From the NCBI GenBank assembly GCA_023525715.1, contig CM042012.1, positions 58,447,705-58,511,704 on the forward strand: 64,000 bases of DNA. The letters are read 5' to 3'. This stretch comes from Cichorium intybus. Taxonomy: Eukaryota > Streptophyta > Magnoliopsida > Asterales > Asteraceae. Position numbers and translations under genes: made by a program. The notes under the pieces were generated by a model. The model had not been told where the DNA came from, made no database searches, and was given only the letters and a program-made list of their open reading frames with translations. The stretch's first letter is position 1. Every line of letters begins with the position of its first letter. This document shows, one piece after another, positions 1 to 13,880 of this stretch.

Positions 1-4
1 ACCA

Positions 5-3000
5 GTGACTTTCCATGGTACTGGCTGTGTCCTTGCTCTCACGAGATGGATTGAGAAAACAGAATCAATCTTTGATATCTCCGCATGCCCCGAGGAATTT
101 AAAGTCAAATTCGCCGCTTGTACCTTTGCTGAGACGGCCATGTCCTGGTGGAAGGGCCATGTTAAGGCTCTGACACTTCCTGTGGCCAACTCGATGAGTT
201 GGGAAGAACTGAAGACCATGCTGATGAAAGAGTACTGTCCCAGAGGGGAGATCCAAAAGCTAGAACAAGAGCTGTGGAACCTTACCATGAAAGGTTCAGA
301 TCTGACCTCCTACACGAACCGATTCAATGACCTAGCAACCCTCTGCCCTACTATGGTCACACCAGAATCTGTGAAAGTGGAACGTTATATCTGGGGGCTA
401 TCTCCTCTGATTCAGGGGAATGTAGAAGCGGCAAGCCCCGCCACTTTCGACAGTGCCAAACGACTGGCCCAACGATTAGTCGACCATGGGATTCGCCAGG
501 GCACCATGACCCCTAAAACTGATCAACCAAGAGAGAAGGACCACAAAAGAAAACCCTGGAACAGGGGGAGGAATCAGCCTAACCAAGAAAATGCCAAGAG
601 ACAACAAATTGTGGCAGTCCATGCAGCCACTGTCCCGACTACCCCAACAGCAACCCAGCAATATAATGGGACACTACCCAAGTGCAACAAGTGTAATTTC
701 CACCATACTGGAGCCTATAGAGAAATGCACTGCTCGAACTGTAACAAGAAGGGTCATACCGCCCGTTTCTGCAGGGCACCAGTTCCACAAGCCACCCAAG
801 CCTCTATTGCTGGGGTGAGTCAAGCTTGCTATGGTTGTGGTGAGACGGGGCATTTTAAGCGTGATTGTCCGACGACAAAGAACGTTGGAAGAAATGGAAG
901 AGTCCTAGCTATGGGACGCACGGAAGCGGTAGAGGATCCTACCGTGGTTACCGGTACGTTCCTCGTCAATAATTCATATGCTTGTATACTATTCGATAGC
1001 GGTGCAGAGAGGAGTTTCGTAAGCCACGAGTTTAAATACTTACTAAAACCAAAACCTCAACCACTCAATGAAACATTTACAGTAGAAATGGCTAATGGCA
1101 AAACAAAAAGCACAAACAACATATACATAGGCTGTACACTTACCCTGGACGATCACACCTTTAAAATCGATTTAATGCCTGTTAAAATAGGAAGCTTTGA
1201 CGTGATTGTTAGTATGGATTGGCTAATCCCTCATCATGCCGACATCATGTGTTACGAACGAGGAATCCGACTTCATCTGCCGGATGACAAGACCCTTGTT
1301 GTCTACGGCGATAAACCCAGTACCAGCCTCCGAATTGTGTCTTGCATCAAAGCTCGAAAATACCTACAGAAAAGATACCATGCCTTCCTAGCCCACGTTG
1401 TTGACGAGAAGAAAGAAGTAAAGAGCATCAAAGAGATCCCTGAAGTCCGCGACTTTCCCGACGTATTCCCAGAAGACCTTCCAGGAGTACCACCCGCACG
1501 ACAAGTCGAGTTCAGAATCGATTTGATCCCAGGAGCCACCCCGGTAGCAAAAGCGCCATACCGATTAGCCCCGGCAGAAATGCAAGAATTATCCAGCCAA
1601 CTAAACGAACTGCTAAGTAAAGGGTTCATCAGGCCGAGCTTCTCACCTTGGGGAGCGCCGGTCTTGTTCGTGAAGAAGAAGGATGGATCATTCCGTATGT
1701 GCATTGACTATCGGGAGTTGAACAAGCTCACCATCAAAAACCGATACCCGTTACCCCGAATTGACGACCTGTTCGATCAACTCCAAGGATCGAGTTATTT
1801 CTCAAAAATCGATCTAAGGTCGGGATATCACCAACTCAAGGTTCAAGAAGAAGATGTTCCCAAAACGGCATTCAGAACTCGCTACGGCCATTATGAATTC
1901 GTTGTCATGCCTTTTGGATTGACCAATGCGCCCGCAGTGTTCATGGATCTGATGAACCGCGTATGCCGACCTTACCTAGATAAATTCGTGATAGTGTTCA
2001 TCGATGACATACTTATCTATTCACGAAGTAAGGAGGAACATAGTCAACACTTACGACAAGTTTTGGAGACATTAAGAGCGGAGAAGCTGTATGCGAAATT
2101 TTCGAAATGCGAATTTTGGCTTCGAAAAGTGGATTTTCTAGGCCACGTAGTCAGCAAAGAAAAGATACATGTGGATCCCTCCAAAATCAAAGCCATCGAA
2201 AACTGGGAAGCACCAAGAACTCCGACAGAAATCCGCCAGTTTTTGGGCCTTGCTGGCTATTACCGAAGATTCATACAGAATTTCTCCAAAATTGCGAAGC
2301 CACTTACTGCCCTGACACAGAAGGGTGTGACATTCAAGTGGGGAGATAAACAAGTCGCCGCCTTCCAAACCTTAAAGAAAGCCTTGTGCAGCGCTCCTAT
2401 TCTGTCCCTTCCAGAAGGAACAGAAGACTTTGTGGTCTATTGCGATGCATCGAACCAGGGTCTGGGCTGTGTACTCATGCAAAGAGGAAAAGTCATTGCC
2501 TACGCTTCAAGACAACTTAAAACTCACGAGGTCAACTACACTACACATGATCTCGAGTTGGGAGCAGTAGTGTTCGCATTGAAGATCTGGAGACACTACC
2601 TGTACGGCACAGAGTGTACGGTATTCACCGACCATAAGAGTCTCCAGCATATCGTCAACCAAAAAGAACTCAATATGAGACAACGACGATGGGTGGAGCT
2701 ACTAAGTGATTATGAATGCGAAATTCGTTATCACCCAGGAAAGGCCAACGTGGTGGCAGATGCCCTTAGTCGGAAAGAGTACTCGGGCCGCCGAGTAAAG
2801 TCTCTGTCGATAACGATCCATTCCCATTTGTCCACTCAGATCAAGGAGGCGCAACTAGAAGCCTTAAAACCTGAGAATGTCGCAAATGAAGCCTTGCGAG
2901 GGATGGATAAAAACCTCGAAGTTAAGGAAGACGGAGCCCGTTATCTCATGAACCGAATTTGGACCCCGAGGTTCGGCGGATACAGAGACATTGTCATGAA

Positions 3001-4291
3001 TGAGGCTCACAAAACTAGATACTCCATTCACCCTGGGTCTGACAAGATGTACCTAGACCTCAAGAAACTGTATTGGTGGCCAAACATGAAGGCAGAAATT
3101 GCTACTTATGTGGGCAAGTGCTTGACTTGCGCCAAAGTTAAAGTAGAATATCAAAAGCCCTCAGGTCTGCTACAACAACCAGAAATACCCGAGTGGAAGT
3201 GGGAGCGGATAACTATGGACTTCATAACCAAACTACCAAAGACAACTGGTGGGTTAGACACCATATGGGCAATCGTCGATAGGTTAACAAAATCCGCTCA
3301 CTTCCTGCCAATCAAGGAGACCGACAAGATGGAGAAACTTACGAGGACGTACATCAAAGAAATAGTACGATTGCATGGTGCGCCAATTTCGATAATCTCA
3401 GATAGAGATAGTCGATTTACTTCACGATTTTGGCAATCACTGCAAAAAGCCTTGGGAACCAGACTCGACATGAGTACAGCGTACCATCCACAGACGGACG
3501 GGCAAAGTGAAAGAACCATTCAAACGCTGGAAGACATGTTGAGAGCTTGTGTGATAGACTTTGGTAAGGCGTGGGACACCCACTTACCGCTTATTGAGTT
3601 TTCATACAACAACAGCTATCACACTAGCATCAAAGTTGCTTTATTTGAAGCTTTATATGGACGCAAGTGCAGATCCCCTTTGTGCTGGACTGAAGTGGGT
3701 GATACTCAACTAGCCAGAGGCCAAGTACCTAACAGTACTCTCACCGGTCCGGAGATCATACGAGAGACAACGGAGAAAATCGTTCAGATCCGTGAACGAT
3801 TGAAAGCATCTCGTGACCGAAAAAAGAGCTACGCAGATAAGCGACGCAAGCCTTTGGAATTCCAGGTTGGTGATCGAGTGTTGTTGAAGGTCTCGCCATA
3901 GAAAGGAATGATACGCTTTGGAAAGCGTGGGAAGCTGAACCCCAGATACATTGGGCCCTTCGAGATCCTTGCTAGGATCGGCCCAGTAGCCTACAAACTT
4001 CAACTACCGCAGGAGCTCAGCAATGTCCATCCCACCTTTCACGTATCCAACTTAAAGAAATGCCTATCCGATGAGACTCTTGTCATACTGCTCGACGAGA
4101 TCGAGGTGAACGAGAATCTACATTTTGTGGAGGAACCCGTAGAGATCATGGACAGAGAGATCAAGAGGACGAAACAGAGCCGCATACCGATAGTTAAGGT
4201 CCGTTGGAGTGCCAAACGTGGACCTGAATTTACTTGGGAGCGTGAAGACCAGATGAAGCAGAAGTATCCACATCTCTTCCCAAACCCTTGA
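5..4291 (+). pseudogene. Gag-pol polyprotein of Tekay-like copy 1, one nonsense codon near the end
   Basis: The polyprotein would supply the capsid, protease, reverse transcriptase/RNase H and integrase for the element. The frame is open from the window edge to 3901 and continues in the same frame at 3908-4291. The break is a TAG at 3899-3901 where copy 2 has TGG, so a tryptophan became a stop. Visible landmarks are the gag core, zinc knuckles CSNCNKKGHTARFC (about 732-773) and CYGCGETGHFKRDC (about 829-870), protease motif FDSGA (about 994), RT motif FIDDIL (about 2000-2016) and RNase H YCDAS (about 2441). The integrase H-H-C-C finger spans about 3008-3130, followed by its catalytic core and the chromodomain (KVRWSAKRGPEFTWE, about 4195-4240). 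An upstream zinc module has a Cys to Tyr change (GAY versus GAC in copy 2). Near-intact coding capacity indicates a fairly young insertion. Confidence 0.95.
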
Positions 4292-4345
4292 GGATCCACT
4301 CAAGAGTTAAATTTCGGGACGAAATTCTCTCTAACGGGTAGATGA

Positions 4346-7186
4346 TGTGACAATTATAAATTTTGGTAAACAAAAGTCAACTGTAGTCAAACGAAGCGTA
4401 CGTTAATTTATATGTTGAAAAATTATTTTCCATAACTTTTGCGATGAATTAGTAATATTGTAGTATTACGTATGCTAAATCAAACAATTATCGATTAAAA
4501 GTCGAAAATACGGACAGCAAACTACTGTAGCGTAAAAATTCGATAATCGTACAATTATTATTTTTAGAATAATAATATTCATAAAACGATCTACTCGTAA
4601 ATACGAACCTGTGGATATATAGAACGTCGAAAACGGAGTTCGTATGTGGAAGTTACAACCATTAAATCGCTGTGAACGGATAAATGTACACAGGGTTTGG
4701 ACTCAAAATACAAAATGAGGTGCCTTAAACATCAAATATGAAATAACAATTCATATGATAAGTAACGTAATAACTTCTAATATTTAATTTCAAAGCAAAA
4801 TTCAATTTCCGGTAAAACGCCAAAAATCGCGAAATCGGAAGAATACTGCGCTTAAACGCGTATTCCGACACCCAATGAGTTATAATCCAATCAAAATAAA
4901 TGTTTGGCAATGTTTTTATACAAAATAATTATTTAGCACTTCGTTTTGCCAAAAACACATTAAATTTCACTAAAACGTCTTACTATTTTATAAAAATCAC
5001 TTATTTTTATAAAGTATGTTGCTATTTTATAAAATTCACCTCACCCCACCCCCTACCCCCCCCCCCCCCCATCGGCTGAATCATGGCCATCCCAACATGA
5101 TCTTGGTGTTACTATTCCATATCTAGGCTAGGATTGATGCTAGGAATAATTAAATACATAAAAATCAAACTTTATCTTTTATGCCATAATGCACCACACT
5201 TGAAGAACAACTAGCTCATTTTCACCCAACACTCTTCTCCTCTTTCTCTCTTCTTCCTCTTGCTCTCGGCTCAAACCACCACCACCATCATCATCCTCAA
5301 ACTTCATTTCCAAGCTCTCTTCACAAGATTAAGGGGTAAGCTTCATCCATCTCTTGATTCTAAACAACATAACACAAGTTTTACACCTTTTACATACACT
5401 AACATCCATCAAAATCCATTGGATAATAGCTTGGTCCAAAGGTCTTTGAGCTCAAATCTTCATCATCTTCATGAATCTTGAAAGCCTTCTTGGTAAGTTA
5501 TGATCATCTAGTGATTTAAGTTCTAAATATCTTCATTTACTCTTTTACACACACATACTCACAAAAATCCAATGGATAATAGCTTTGTCCAAGAGTCCTC
5601 CGGGTCCTAGAACCAAAATCTTCAATCTTCTACCAAGAAACCTTAAGATCTACCACTCAAGGTGAGTTCATACCCCTCATTTTCATCTTTTCAAACCTTT
5701 TTGGGGGAGAATACAAGTTCTTTTACTACAAATGTTGTTTTATTCAAGTTTATATGTGATTAAATGTTATATATGTTGATTTATACAAGTTTATAAAGTT
5801 AATATTTGTGTAAAAATGCCTTTGACATGAAATATGGATAACTCTTTGAAAGATGTTCATAATGATGTATATAATGATAGTGTAAAAGTTACTAAACTAT
5901 AAATAAAATGTGTAAAATGTTAGATCTTGGACAAAAATGTTATAAAGATGAACTTGGCATGAAATATGAGTAGATCCATGTATTATGAACATTTTGACAT
6001 ATTAAGATGTGTAAAAGTTACAAAACTACAAATAAAGTGTACACAAATACTAGATCTTGGATAAAAACGTTATAAAAACGAAAACTAGAAAAAACTACGT
6101 TTTTATAAATAAAAGCACTATTTTCTAGCAAAATGGTTATAATCAAGATATTACACCATTTTTGTGAGAAATATTTCAAAAGATGATATTTATAATCATT
6201 TGAATAAGTTACTTCGCTATTATTCACAAAAATATGATTATTACGACGCAATACTAAAAATAGACTATTATTGGAATAGTTTATGAACACAAGGTTATTA
6301 TGACGTTTGAACATGACAAAAATAATTATATAAAATTATATAATTATTAAACAATACTATATTATCATGGGAAAAATGATAATGGATGATTACAAGAGTT
6401 TTTATATACAAATCGTACGTAAACAAGTTGATTGAAATACATACATTTTTGTGAGATGAATATTCACAGTACTTTTATAAGTACCTACTATAAGTCCTGA
6501 ACTTTTATAACCAGAGTCTCGGTAAGAGAGCGCGATATTTGAGTATAGATCTATACGGGGCTTGACAACCCCGCACCAGAGCTGCTAGCTACAGCTTGAC
6601 CGGCAGGTCTGAGGTGTCCAAATGTCTAACATTCCGATGCCTGAAGAACGTCGCAGCAGGCCAACTAGTCACAGTATGGTTATAGGGTATCTCACATGGG
6701 AAAATAATCAACTTATTATTTTTATAAATTGTTTACGTGGAAAATACATTTCTAAGGGATTTCACACTACAGTTTACATATTACATTTTAGTCTTTGGGA
6801 TTTAAAGACTTGGACATTTTATGAGAAAATATTGGATTTTCTTGGTTTTCAACACTACTGCTTACAAACAAATGACATTTCTTACGCAAAAATCTTATGA
6901 ACTCACCAACTTAATTGTTGACACTTTTCAAATTACTTGTATTCTCAGGAAATTGATAAGGTAATGCAAGCGCTACAAGATGAGACGTTGCGACGTCATT
7001 TTTGTCTATTTTTGATATCATTTCAAGTGTATTTGAATCATGAAACAAGTAAACTTTGTAACATTTGCAATTGATTAAATGATGGTTGTGTGCTTGGAAT
7101 TCACTATTGTTCAACTTTGTTATGATATTGTTCATGAAGTCATCCACCCTCGAACGTTTCCGCCATTACGGTTTGGGGGTGTGACA
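4346..7186 (+). repeat. 3' LTR of Tekay-like copy 1 (2841 bp)
   Basis: It begins TGTGACAATTATAAATTTTG and ends GGGGGTGTGACA, matching the ends of both copy 2 LTRs. It is clearly diverged from those LTRs, with many scattered substitutions and indels, so the two copies are separate insertions. It holds a C-homopolymer at about 5056-5070, a CT-rich leader region at 5220-5330 and GTAAG/GTGAG donor-like sites. The TATA box seen in copy 2 is not clearly preserved here. No convincing protein is encoded; the short ORFs in it are incidental. Confidence 0.92.
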
Positions 7187-8471
7187 ACACCACCTGGCTT
7201 AGGATACTGAACTGGACAGTTAAACAAACATGAAAAATCATGCTATAATAGGAGGAATGTAATAATAAATTGAAATGAGTTTCAAATATGTGATTATTAA
7301 TATGACACTACGAGACTTCATGGTTGGAAAGTTTCGATTGGGATAATGACGGAGCACGTGTGGTTCACCGGCACATCAGTTATCGCCTTGAAATATTCCT
7401 GACACCAAAAGGGTGAAGTCACATGGACTTAAGATCCCTAGAGCCATGAGAAGTCGCAGTACACAAACGCCATTTCAGAAATGGTGTCTGGAGAGGAAAG
7501 CCAAGATGACACATTGAGAAAACATCGGAAAGGTGTCCGATCGGATTGTCTGCAATGATATGTATCAATGTAAGAAATTCTGGATACATAGAAAGAGCGA
7601 AGGTCATTTTGGGTATAAAAGACATATAAATATCTTAATTGAAAGTTTAATAACCTAGAAACATATAACAGTGTTGTAGTAAATCTGATATGGCAGGAGT
7701 AGCTACTTATCAGAATTAATGTTTCAATTTGCATGTTTTACTTCCCGAATAATTGGATTATTCAAAACATCCATAGTCATTCATACTTTCGGAAGTAAGT
7801 AGTGAACTAAGACTGTCATGAATTGGATTGTAGACTGTCTAAAGAGTTAGACATAGCAATGGTATTGCTGCAACATTCATGAGTACTCAGAAATAGAGAT
7901 TTGAGTATTGGATCGACCCGTGCTCAGAGAATTACTTCATGGATTACATCACGAGTAATTCTGAGACAATAAAATCTTATGATCTTGAAACCAAGACATA
8001 TGAGTTGAAATTTACGAGTCGGTTGCCCATTGATAATACGTAAATGCATTGGTAACTAGATGTTATAAAACGTATTGTTGTGTACGAATTTGATGAGTAA
8101 AGGACACAAGCATATGAGTCGAAGTTTATTCGTTCCTTTTGGCCTAACGGCAAAAGTGATAACTGTGGGCCCCTCGGAGATTTGGTGTTGACTCAGTGCT
8201 GGCCAGCCAGGACTAATTGATGTGTTCAATTGGAAGTCCTATGTTATTACAAATCATGGAACCGTGAAACATATTATCAGACTGAGATTGATTCTAATCC
8301 ATGTCTCAAGTCTGAATGATATCTTTTTAGAACGAAGGATCATATGATCACTTATCTTAGGACATGTTACTGACTGGTTCAGAGTTCGGCAGCAGCTTTT
8401 GGAAGCTACATTTTGCTGATCAATTCGGAAACATAATGTATTATAGTTATAAACTTACCCAAGTGGGAGAC
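7187..8471 (+). mobile_element. Degenerate 3' internal region of a Ty1/copia element, with polypurine tract
   Basis: No open frame survives here. The stretch ends in AAGTGGGAGAC at 8461-8471, a classic copia polypurine tract, directly before an LTR starting TGTTGG. I infer this is the non-coding or decayed region between pol and the 3' LTR of a plus-strand copia element, into which Tekay copy 1 probably inserted on the left. I see no other gene in it. Confidence 0.6.
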
Positions 8472-8620
8472 TGTTGGATTAATGTGTCTAAGCCATAACT
8501 ATAATTGATACATATTTTAAAATTGATAGAAGCACATGGGTTGCCCTCATAACATGACAGAGGTCAATATTGCATATATATATATAGAGAGAGAGATTGA
8601 TATATTATGGAGATAATATA
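8472..8620 (+). repeat. Copia 3' LTR, left piece (split by solo LTR)
   Basis: It starts TGTTGGATTAATGTGTC immediately after the polypurine tract. It is interrupted at 8620 by a solo gypsy LTR and resumes at 11098. The 5 bases ATATA before the interruption are repeated after it. Confidence 0.8.
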
Positions 8621-9436
8621 TGTAACGCCCAGTTTCAACAGAGTATACCCAGAAATGTTTTCGCATTTATAACATAAATAGTATAATTGGGTACTCGTGA
8701 GCTCTAGAATCTACAAGAAGTTACCATCGAGAATCATCCCACGATCCGAGCCGGGCGCTACAACTGCTAACCTGCACATAATATAACACACACACGTAAG
8801 CTACAAAGCTTAGTGAGTGACAAAACAACGGCATGAATAACTTATTTAAATGTAATACACCACCCAATTCGTGGGTGTAGTTATCCCCTGCAATAACTCA
8901 TAAGCACTGGTTAATATAAACATATCAAACCAGCTATATTTCATTATTAATAACTACAAATATTCTTTCTATAGTTACACTGGTATCTACTGATACCTAG
9001 GCTACTAATAAACAAGCACGGTGTAATACAAGTAATACAGGTATACACCTAACCGACAACTTGGTACCACTACTCGGTAACACTACACAGTATTTCATCA
9101 CACTGATTTCCAACATGAAATCATCTACTCTACAATCTTTCTGATCGTAAGCCACAAGGGTTTTATATCTATCTCCTCTTCAACTTTTATGATTTCAAAT
9201 CACTAAGATTCACCACTACCTTTATTATAATATGAGCACAACAGCTTTAATCGTATATGTTAGGCAATTAAGCCCCATCTCTTAGCCACATAGGCCAATA
9301 TATGTTTCACAAAGGTTCTTACCATTTGTTAGGTTGTTAAACCCAACCGCATAGCCGTAAAGCCGTTATGAACCACAAATGTTCCTGCAATATGTCGGGT
9401 AGTTAAACCCAATCGAGTAGCCAAAAAGGCTATTAT

Positions 9437-9620
9437 ATTTGGACACTGAGTCCAATCTTCTAGCCACGAAGGCCGTATAGTTGGATATCAAATCCAATCT
9501 CCTAGCCACAGAGGCCGTATAGTTGGATATCAAATCCAATCTCCTAGCCACAGAGGCCGTATAATATTTGGATATCAAATCCAATCTCCTAGCCACGGAG
9601 GCCGTATAATATTTGGAACC
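9437..9620. repeat. Tandem array, unit 42-46 bp, about four good copies
   Basis: The unit contains ggatatcaaatccaatct followed by cctagccac and ggccgtat. Two adjacent units at 9481-9564 are 42 bp each and nearly identical; later units carry a 4-bp insertion (atat). More degenerate relatives with the tagccac/ggcc core extend left to about 9240. The array is internal to the solo LTR. Confidence 0.85.
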
Positions 9621-9816
9621 GTACAGGTCCTCACTCGACCACTAAAGTCTGCATGAACCGTACAAGTTCCCACGATGTATCTTGGGTAATTTAACCCAAT
9701 CACTTGCCACAAAGGTTCAACATCATGACTGTAAGCTACTCGTACCCAATAGTCCCTACATACCTGTAAAATCACAAGTATCGTATGCATACTACATCAT
9801 ACTACATATATTTCAC

Positions 9817-9918
<102 letters not shown>

Positions 9919-11097
9919 TTTTGCATACTTCTGTATGGATGCTAAGTATCCTTTTAGCAAACCATTAATATCTTAGTTGTACCTATTCACAAAGTACTCA
10001 TCTAGTGATATATAAACCTTACCTCAAATACATACGAGATTCTCATCTCAATGCTGGTTACTTCACATCATAACCACAAACTTCTAACACATATAATCAC
10101 ATAGGCTTCTCTATGTGTCTACATAGTTTACATGTAATTTACTACATGTATCATCTTGTGTATAGCAACAAAACTCGCCTGTAATAACAAGTTATTTCTG
10201 ACACTTGATACACCCGGATTACATAGTATTCATACATAGTAATCTTTACATACTTGTGAATCAATCTAGCATCATATACACACATAACATGTTACAACTA
10301 ACATGTAGGTAGGGTTACTCACCTGATTTGAAGTTTTATATGATTTTAGCTAACACCACAGTAGGTACAAACGATCCCTCAATGTTTTCCAGCACCTACA
10401 TAACCAAACACATACCAAGTAGAGGTGAATACCTTGTTTTTCTACCATCCAACCTTGAAACTTGATCACAACAGTCAAGGCTCGGGATTAGAACGTTTCA
10501 AAACATCCAAACAACTACTACATACTCAATTTTCGACTAATCACAGGTGGTTCATCATAACCACTCGAAATCAACCCAAAATAACCAAATCAACCGTTCA
10601 AAAGGGCTAAAACTATAAACTTTACCTTCAATAAGCGAGATATCGAAAATTACTTCAATCTTTTGCGTTCTAGCCTTCCGATTTGGTCCTAATACGAAGA
10701 GGGAATGTTTCTAGGCTTTTGGGGGTGTTTTTGTTCGAGAATTTATGCTCAAATGACTCAAAATCGCGAATATAAAATGTGGGGTCTGTGTGCAGCACGG
10801 CTCGTGTCCAAGTTACACGGCCCGTGTAACTTGCAGGATGCTTTAAAAATTGGTCTGCAGGAAACACGATCCGTGTCCAAAGTACACGACCCGTGTAAGT
10901 CTCGGTAAGAATTCATCGACCTTTTACACGACCCGTGCTCAATTTACACGGCCCGTGTAACCCATTTTTGGTGTTTTTCGCTCGAAAACTCTACCCAAAA
11001 GGTGTTCTAATCACCCAAACACTTATAACAACATTTTAAATCATAATTACACTATGATTAACATATATTTACTTACCAAAAGTAATGTGGTGTTACA

Positions 11098-11309
11098 ATA
11101 TATTAATCAGAAGATGAATAAATAATTTATTAATATATTATGAGAATAATATATTAATTAGAAATTATGATACTTAATTAAAGATTAATCAGAAATTAAT
11201 TTGGAATTAATTTTGGGATTAATTGGATTAATTAAATATGCAGGGGTTGGATTACAAATTGTTCAATTGTAGTGTAATAGACAAATATATATAATATATA
11301 TATTTGGAC

Positions 11310-11407
<98 letters not shown>

Positions 11408-11831
11408 GTGAATATATATATGTTAATTATGGAGCCTTTCTTATTTATGGCAATGATAAGTCAACTAGCTTGTATGATAAATGAGTTATCATATCAGAAG
11501 CTTAAATATGACAGTTATCTGTCATAAGACTTATCGGTTTTGGGCTATAAATAGAGGCCCTCCCCACCTCATAAGTTCATGCCAATATGAGGAGTTCCTC
11601 CTCATTCTCTCTTGCTCTCTTCCTTGCCAAATTATTGGGTGTGAGCCGTTAAAGGCACGACACTTGTGGTGCTTGCTTCCAAGAGATCTAAGGATCAAAA
11701 GGTTAATTTTCTTGTGAAATTTATTTGATTCTTATTTTGTTCATAGTTATAGGTTCAATAGACGAAAACATAGATCCTTTAGGGTGCATGTGAACTTAAG
11801 TGATTTTGTTCATAGTTTGCTTAAAACGCAT
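11098..11831 (+). repeat. Copia 3' LTR, right piece
   Basis: This is the continuation of the LTR begun at 8472. It has a TATA box TATAAATA at 11546-11553 followed by AGAGGCCCTCC, the same TATA context as the copia solo LTR at 33734-34448. A long TA microsatellite occupies about 11313-11405. The 3' end is not certain: I place it near the CGCATCA at about 11831, but no clear CAACA terminus is visible. Confidence 0.65.
11313..11405. repeat. (TA)n microsatellite inside the copia LTR
   Basis: An almost pure TA dinucleotide run of about 90 bp, flanked on both sides by gaatata/tattcg, so the flanks can pair as a hairpin. Confidence 0.95.
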
Positions 11832-11869
11832 CAGGCACATCATCAACCGTTCAAATAAACAGGCCATGC

Positions 11870-12306
11870 CCTGGAGTCTACATCGATATATAATTAGGGT
11901 TTTGAACTATTCCCATAAATATCGCTATATCTGATAACCGCCATTGTAACTGAAGTGAACACCAAACCGAGGCCATAAAATCTACTTCCACCAGCAGTTG
12001 TCTTGGCAACTGAACCAAGGTGTATTAACAATAATTCCCCATACTTTGTTTCTAGTTGAGACATTCTCAACTCCTGACAAGATTAGACCCTTGCTGTTAT
12101 CAATATTTCTGAAGACTTATCTCCAGATACTTTGCATCGAATAGAACTTCTGTCTCGATGAACAATTGACTTCTGATTCAACCACTCCTAACAGGCGACT
12201 TCGCTCTTGATGACCTCAATAGTCTTTGCCTACTGAAGTAACTTTGCTTCATTTCACTTCTATCGATAATCATGAATCTTAAGTAATATTTAACAATCTC
12301 CACCTT
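11870..12306 (-). repeat. Minus-strand copia 3' LTR with polypurine tract (left limit approximate)
   Basis: Read on the minus strand, AAGGTGGAGAT (12296-12306) is a copia-type polypurine tract. It is followed directly by TGTTAAATATTACTTAAG, a plausible LTR start at 12295. The LTR runs leftwards and its far end is not clear; 11870 is an estimate. The pol remnant lying immediately to the right, on the same strand, supports the call. Confidence 0.6.
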
Positions 12307-13640
12307 AACTTGAGCTTTCCTTCTCCTCCTTATGAAACCAATAGCTTCGTCTCCCTCCTGCTACTACGCCGAAAGGGACCTATCCTATATGAACATCAAC
12401 CAAGTCCAAGAAATGTCTAAACTTGTCTAAGGACATTGACTTCATCAACATATCCTCTGGATTCTCCTTGGTATTGATCTTCTGAATACGAAACCTCTAT
12501 TCCTACAAAAGATATCGGATGAAGTTCAACCGAACATCACTATGTTTTTGTCTTCTCATCATAGACACGGTTGCTAGCCAGATGCAACAAACATAACAAA
12601 GTTGGCTTCTCCACCTCCATAATAGGACTATTAACGAGAACTTGTAACTATACACATTCGTTAATCCATTCCGTTATAGACATGTGAACCGCTTTAATTG
12701 TAGACAAAGCAACAATAGCTTGTAATATTAACTTCCAATTCACCGCACATCCGAATAAGGAAAATATGTAACAAGTGAGTGATATTTGCTTCACCAGATC
12801 ACAACCATAGTCTGTTTTTGCATATCCTACCAGGTTATGGTTCCTCGTATTAACACCATACGCCAGGCATATGTCTGTCGTTCCTTTCAAGTATTGCATT
12901 ATCCACTTGAGTGCTTCCCAGTGAGCTTTTCTCGAATTAGTCATAAACCTACTAACCACACTAACAACACGAGCCAAATAAGGCCTTGTACAAACCTTGA
13001 CATGCATGAGACTTCTGAAAACACTATAGTATCGAACCTTACTCATGTAATTCGTTCATTCATCCATAGTTGGTATGACACTTCTGTCCATTTGAAAGTG
13101 TGCCGCCAAAGGAGTTCTAACAGGTTTGGACAGAACAAAACGAAATGAATATAGGAATTTCTCATTGTAACTCTATTGAGAAACATATAACAACCCTGCC
13201 TTCCTGTTCCTACAAATTTCCATCGCAAATATCTTCTTTTCTATACCTAAATCCTTCATCTCAAAATAACTTTACATGAGCACCTTGATGTTTTTGATTT
13301 CAGCCTTGTCCTTAGCCGCAATGAGCATGTGATCAATGTATATTAATAAAACCTTCAAACGCTTCTTTGGAGTAGACACAACTGTTGAATAAGTTTTAGT
13401 TGAAGCCATGTGAAGTCATAAAATAATCAAATTTCTTGTATCACTACCTCGATGATTGTTTCAAAACATATACAGATTTTTCAGCAAACATACATGATCT
13501 TTCTTCGAATCCCGAAACTCCTCCAGTTGTGACACGTATATCTTTTCATCAAGACTTCCATGGAGAAATGCAATATTCACATCTAGTTGTTCAAGCTCCA
13601 GATCGAATACATTCACCATAACTAAAAGAACATGAATCGT
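12307..13640 (-). pseudogene. Degenerate Ty1/copia pol (RT and RNase H), TNT1-like
   Basis: On the minus strand, 13046-12648 translates to an RNase H-proximal segment with VSRFM, HWEALKWIMQYLKGTTD and ALSTIKA, typical of copia pol. The RT catalytic motif lies upstream at about 13350-13290 and reads YIDHMLIA, so the second catalytic Asp has become His. KSVYVLKQSSR is seen near 13480-13440. Downstream toward 12400, fragments resembling the family's C-terminus (NPEDML, KFRHFLDL) appear in shifted frames. Several stops and shifts show a long-dead copy. Confidence 0.85.
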
Positions 13641-13880
13641 GGGTGCTTCACGACCATTGAGAACACCTTGTAATATTCAATTCATTATTTCTATGAAAAA
13701 CCTTTAGCCACCAATCTTGCAGGTTCAACAGTTGGAATTCATTTCTTTCTCTTAAAGGTCCATTTGCATCTCACTGCTGTAGTTCCCCTCGAAGTTGAAC
13801 AAGATCTCATGTTTCATTCTTTTCAAGAGATGGCATCTTTTCATTCATCACCATCATTCTCCAGTTGCAAGAGCGAATCC
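13641..13880. other. Unassigned stretch between copia pol and gypsy LTR
   Basis: It probably continues the decayed copia internal region, but I cannot match conserved motifs here and see no gene. Confidence 0.4.

Larger units (their letters stand above)
1..7186 (+). mobile_element. Ty3/gypsy chromovirus, Tekay/Del-like, copy 1 (5' end outside window)
   Basis: This is the 3' part of an LTR retrotransposon whose 5' LTR and gag start lie before base 1. It reads gag, protease, reverse transcriptase, RNase H, integrase and chromodomain on the plus strand. A purine-poor polypurine-tract equivalent and the 3' LTR (4346-7186, TG to CA) follow. The order integrase-after-RT marks Ty3/gypsy, and the C-terminal chromodomain marks a chromovirus; assignment to Tekay/Del comes from remembered similarity. 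A second copy of the same family lies at 45753-56726 in the same orientation. The TSD cannot be tested because the left end is missing; the right flank begins with acacc. Confidence 0.95.

Noticed and set aside
9437..9620. Regularly spaced direct repeats resembling an array with spacers
   Set aside because: Units are contiguous without variable spacers and lie in a plant LTR, so this is a tandem repeat, not CRISPR. The same holds for 61545-61833.
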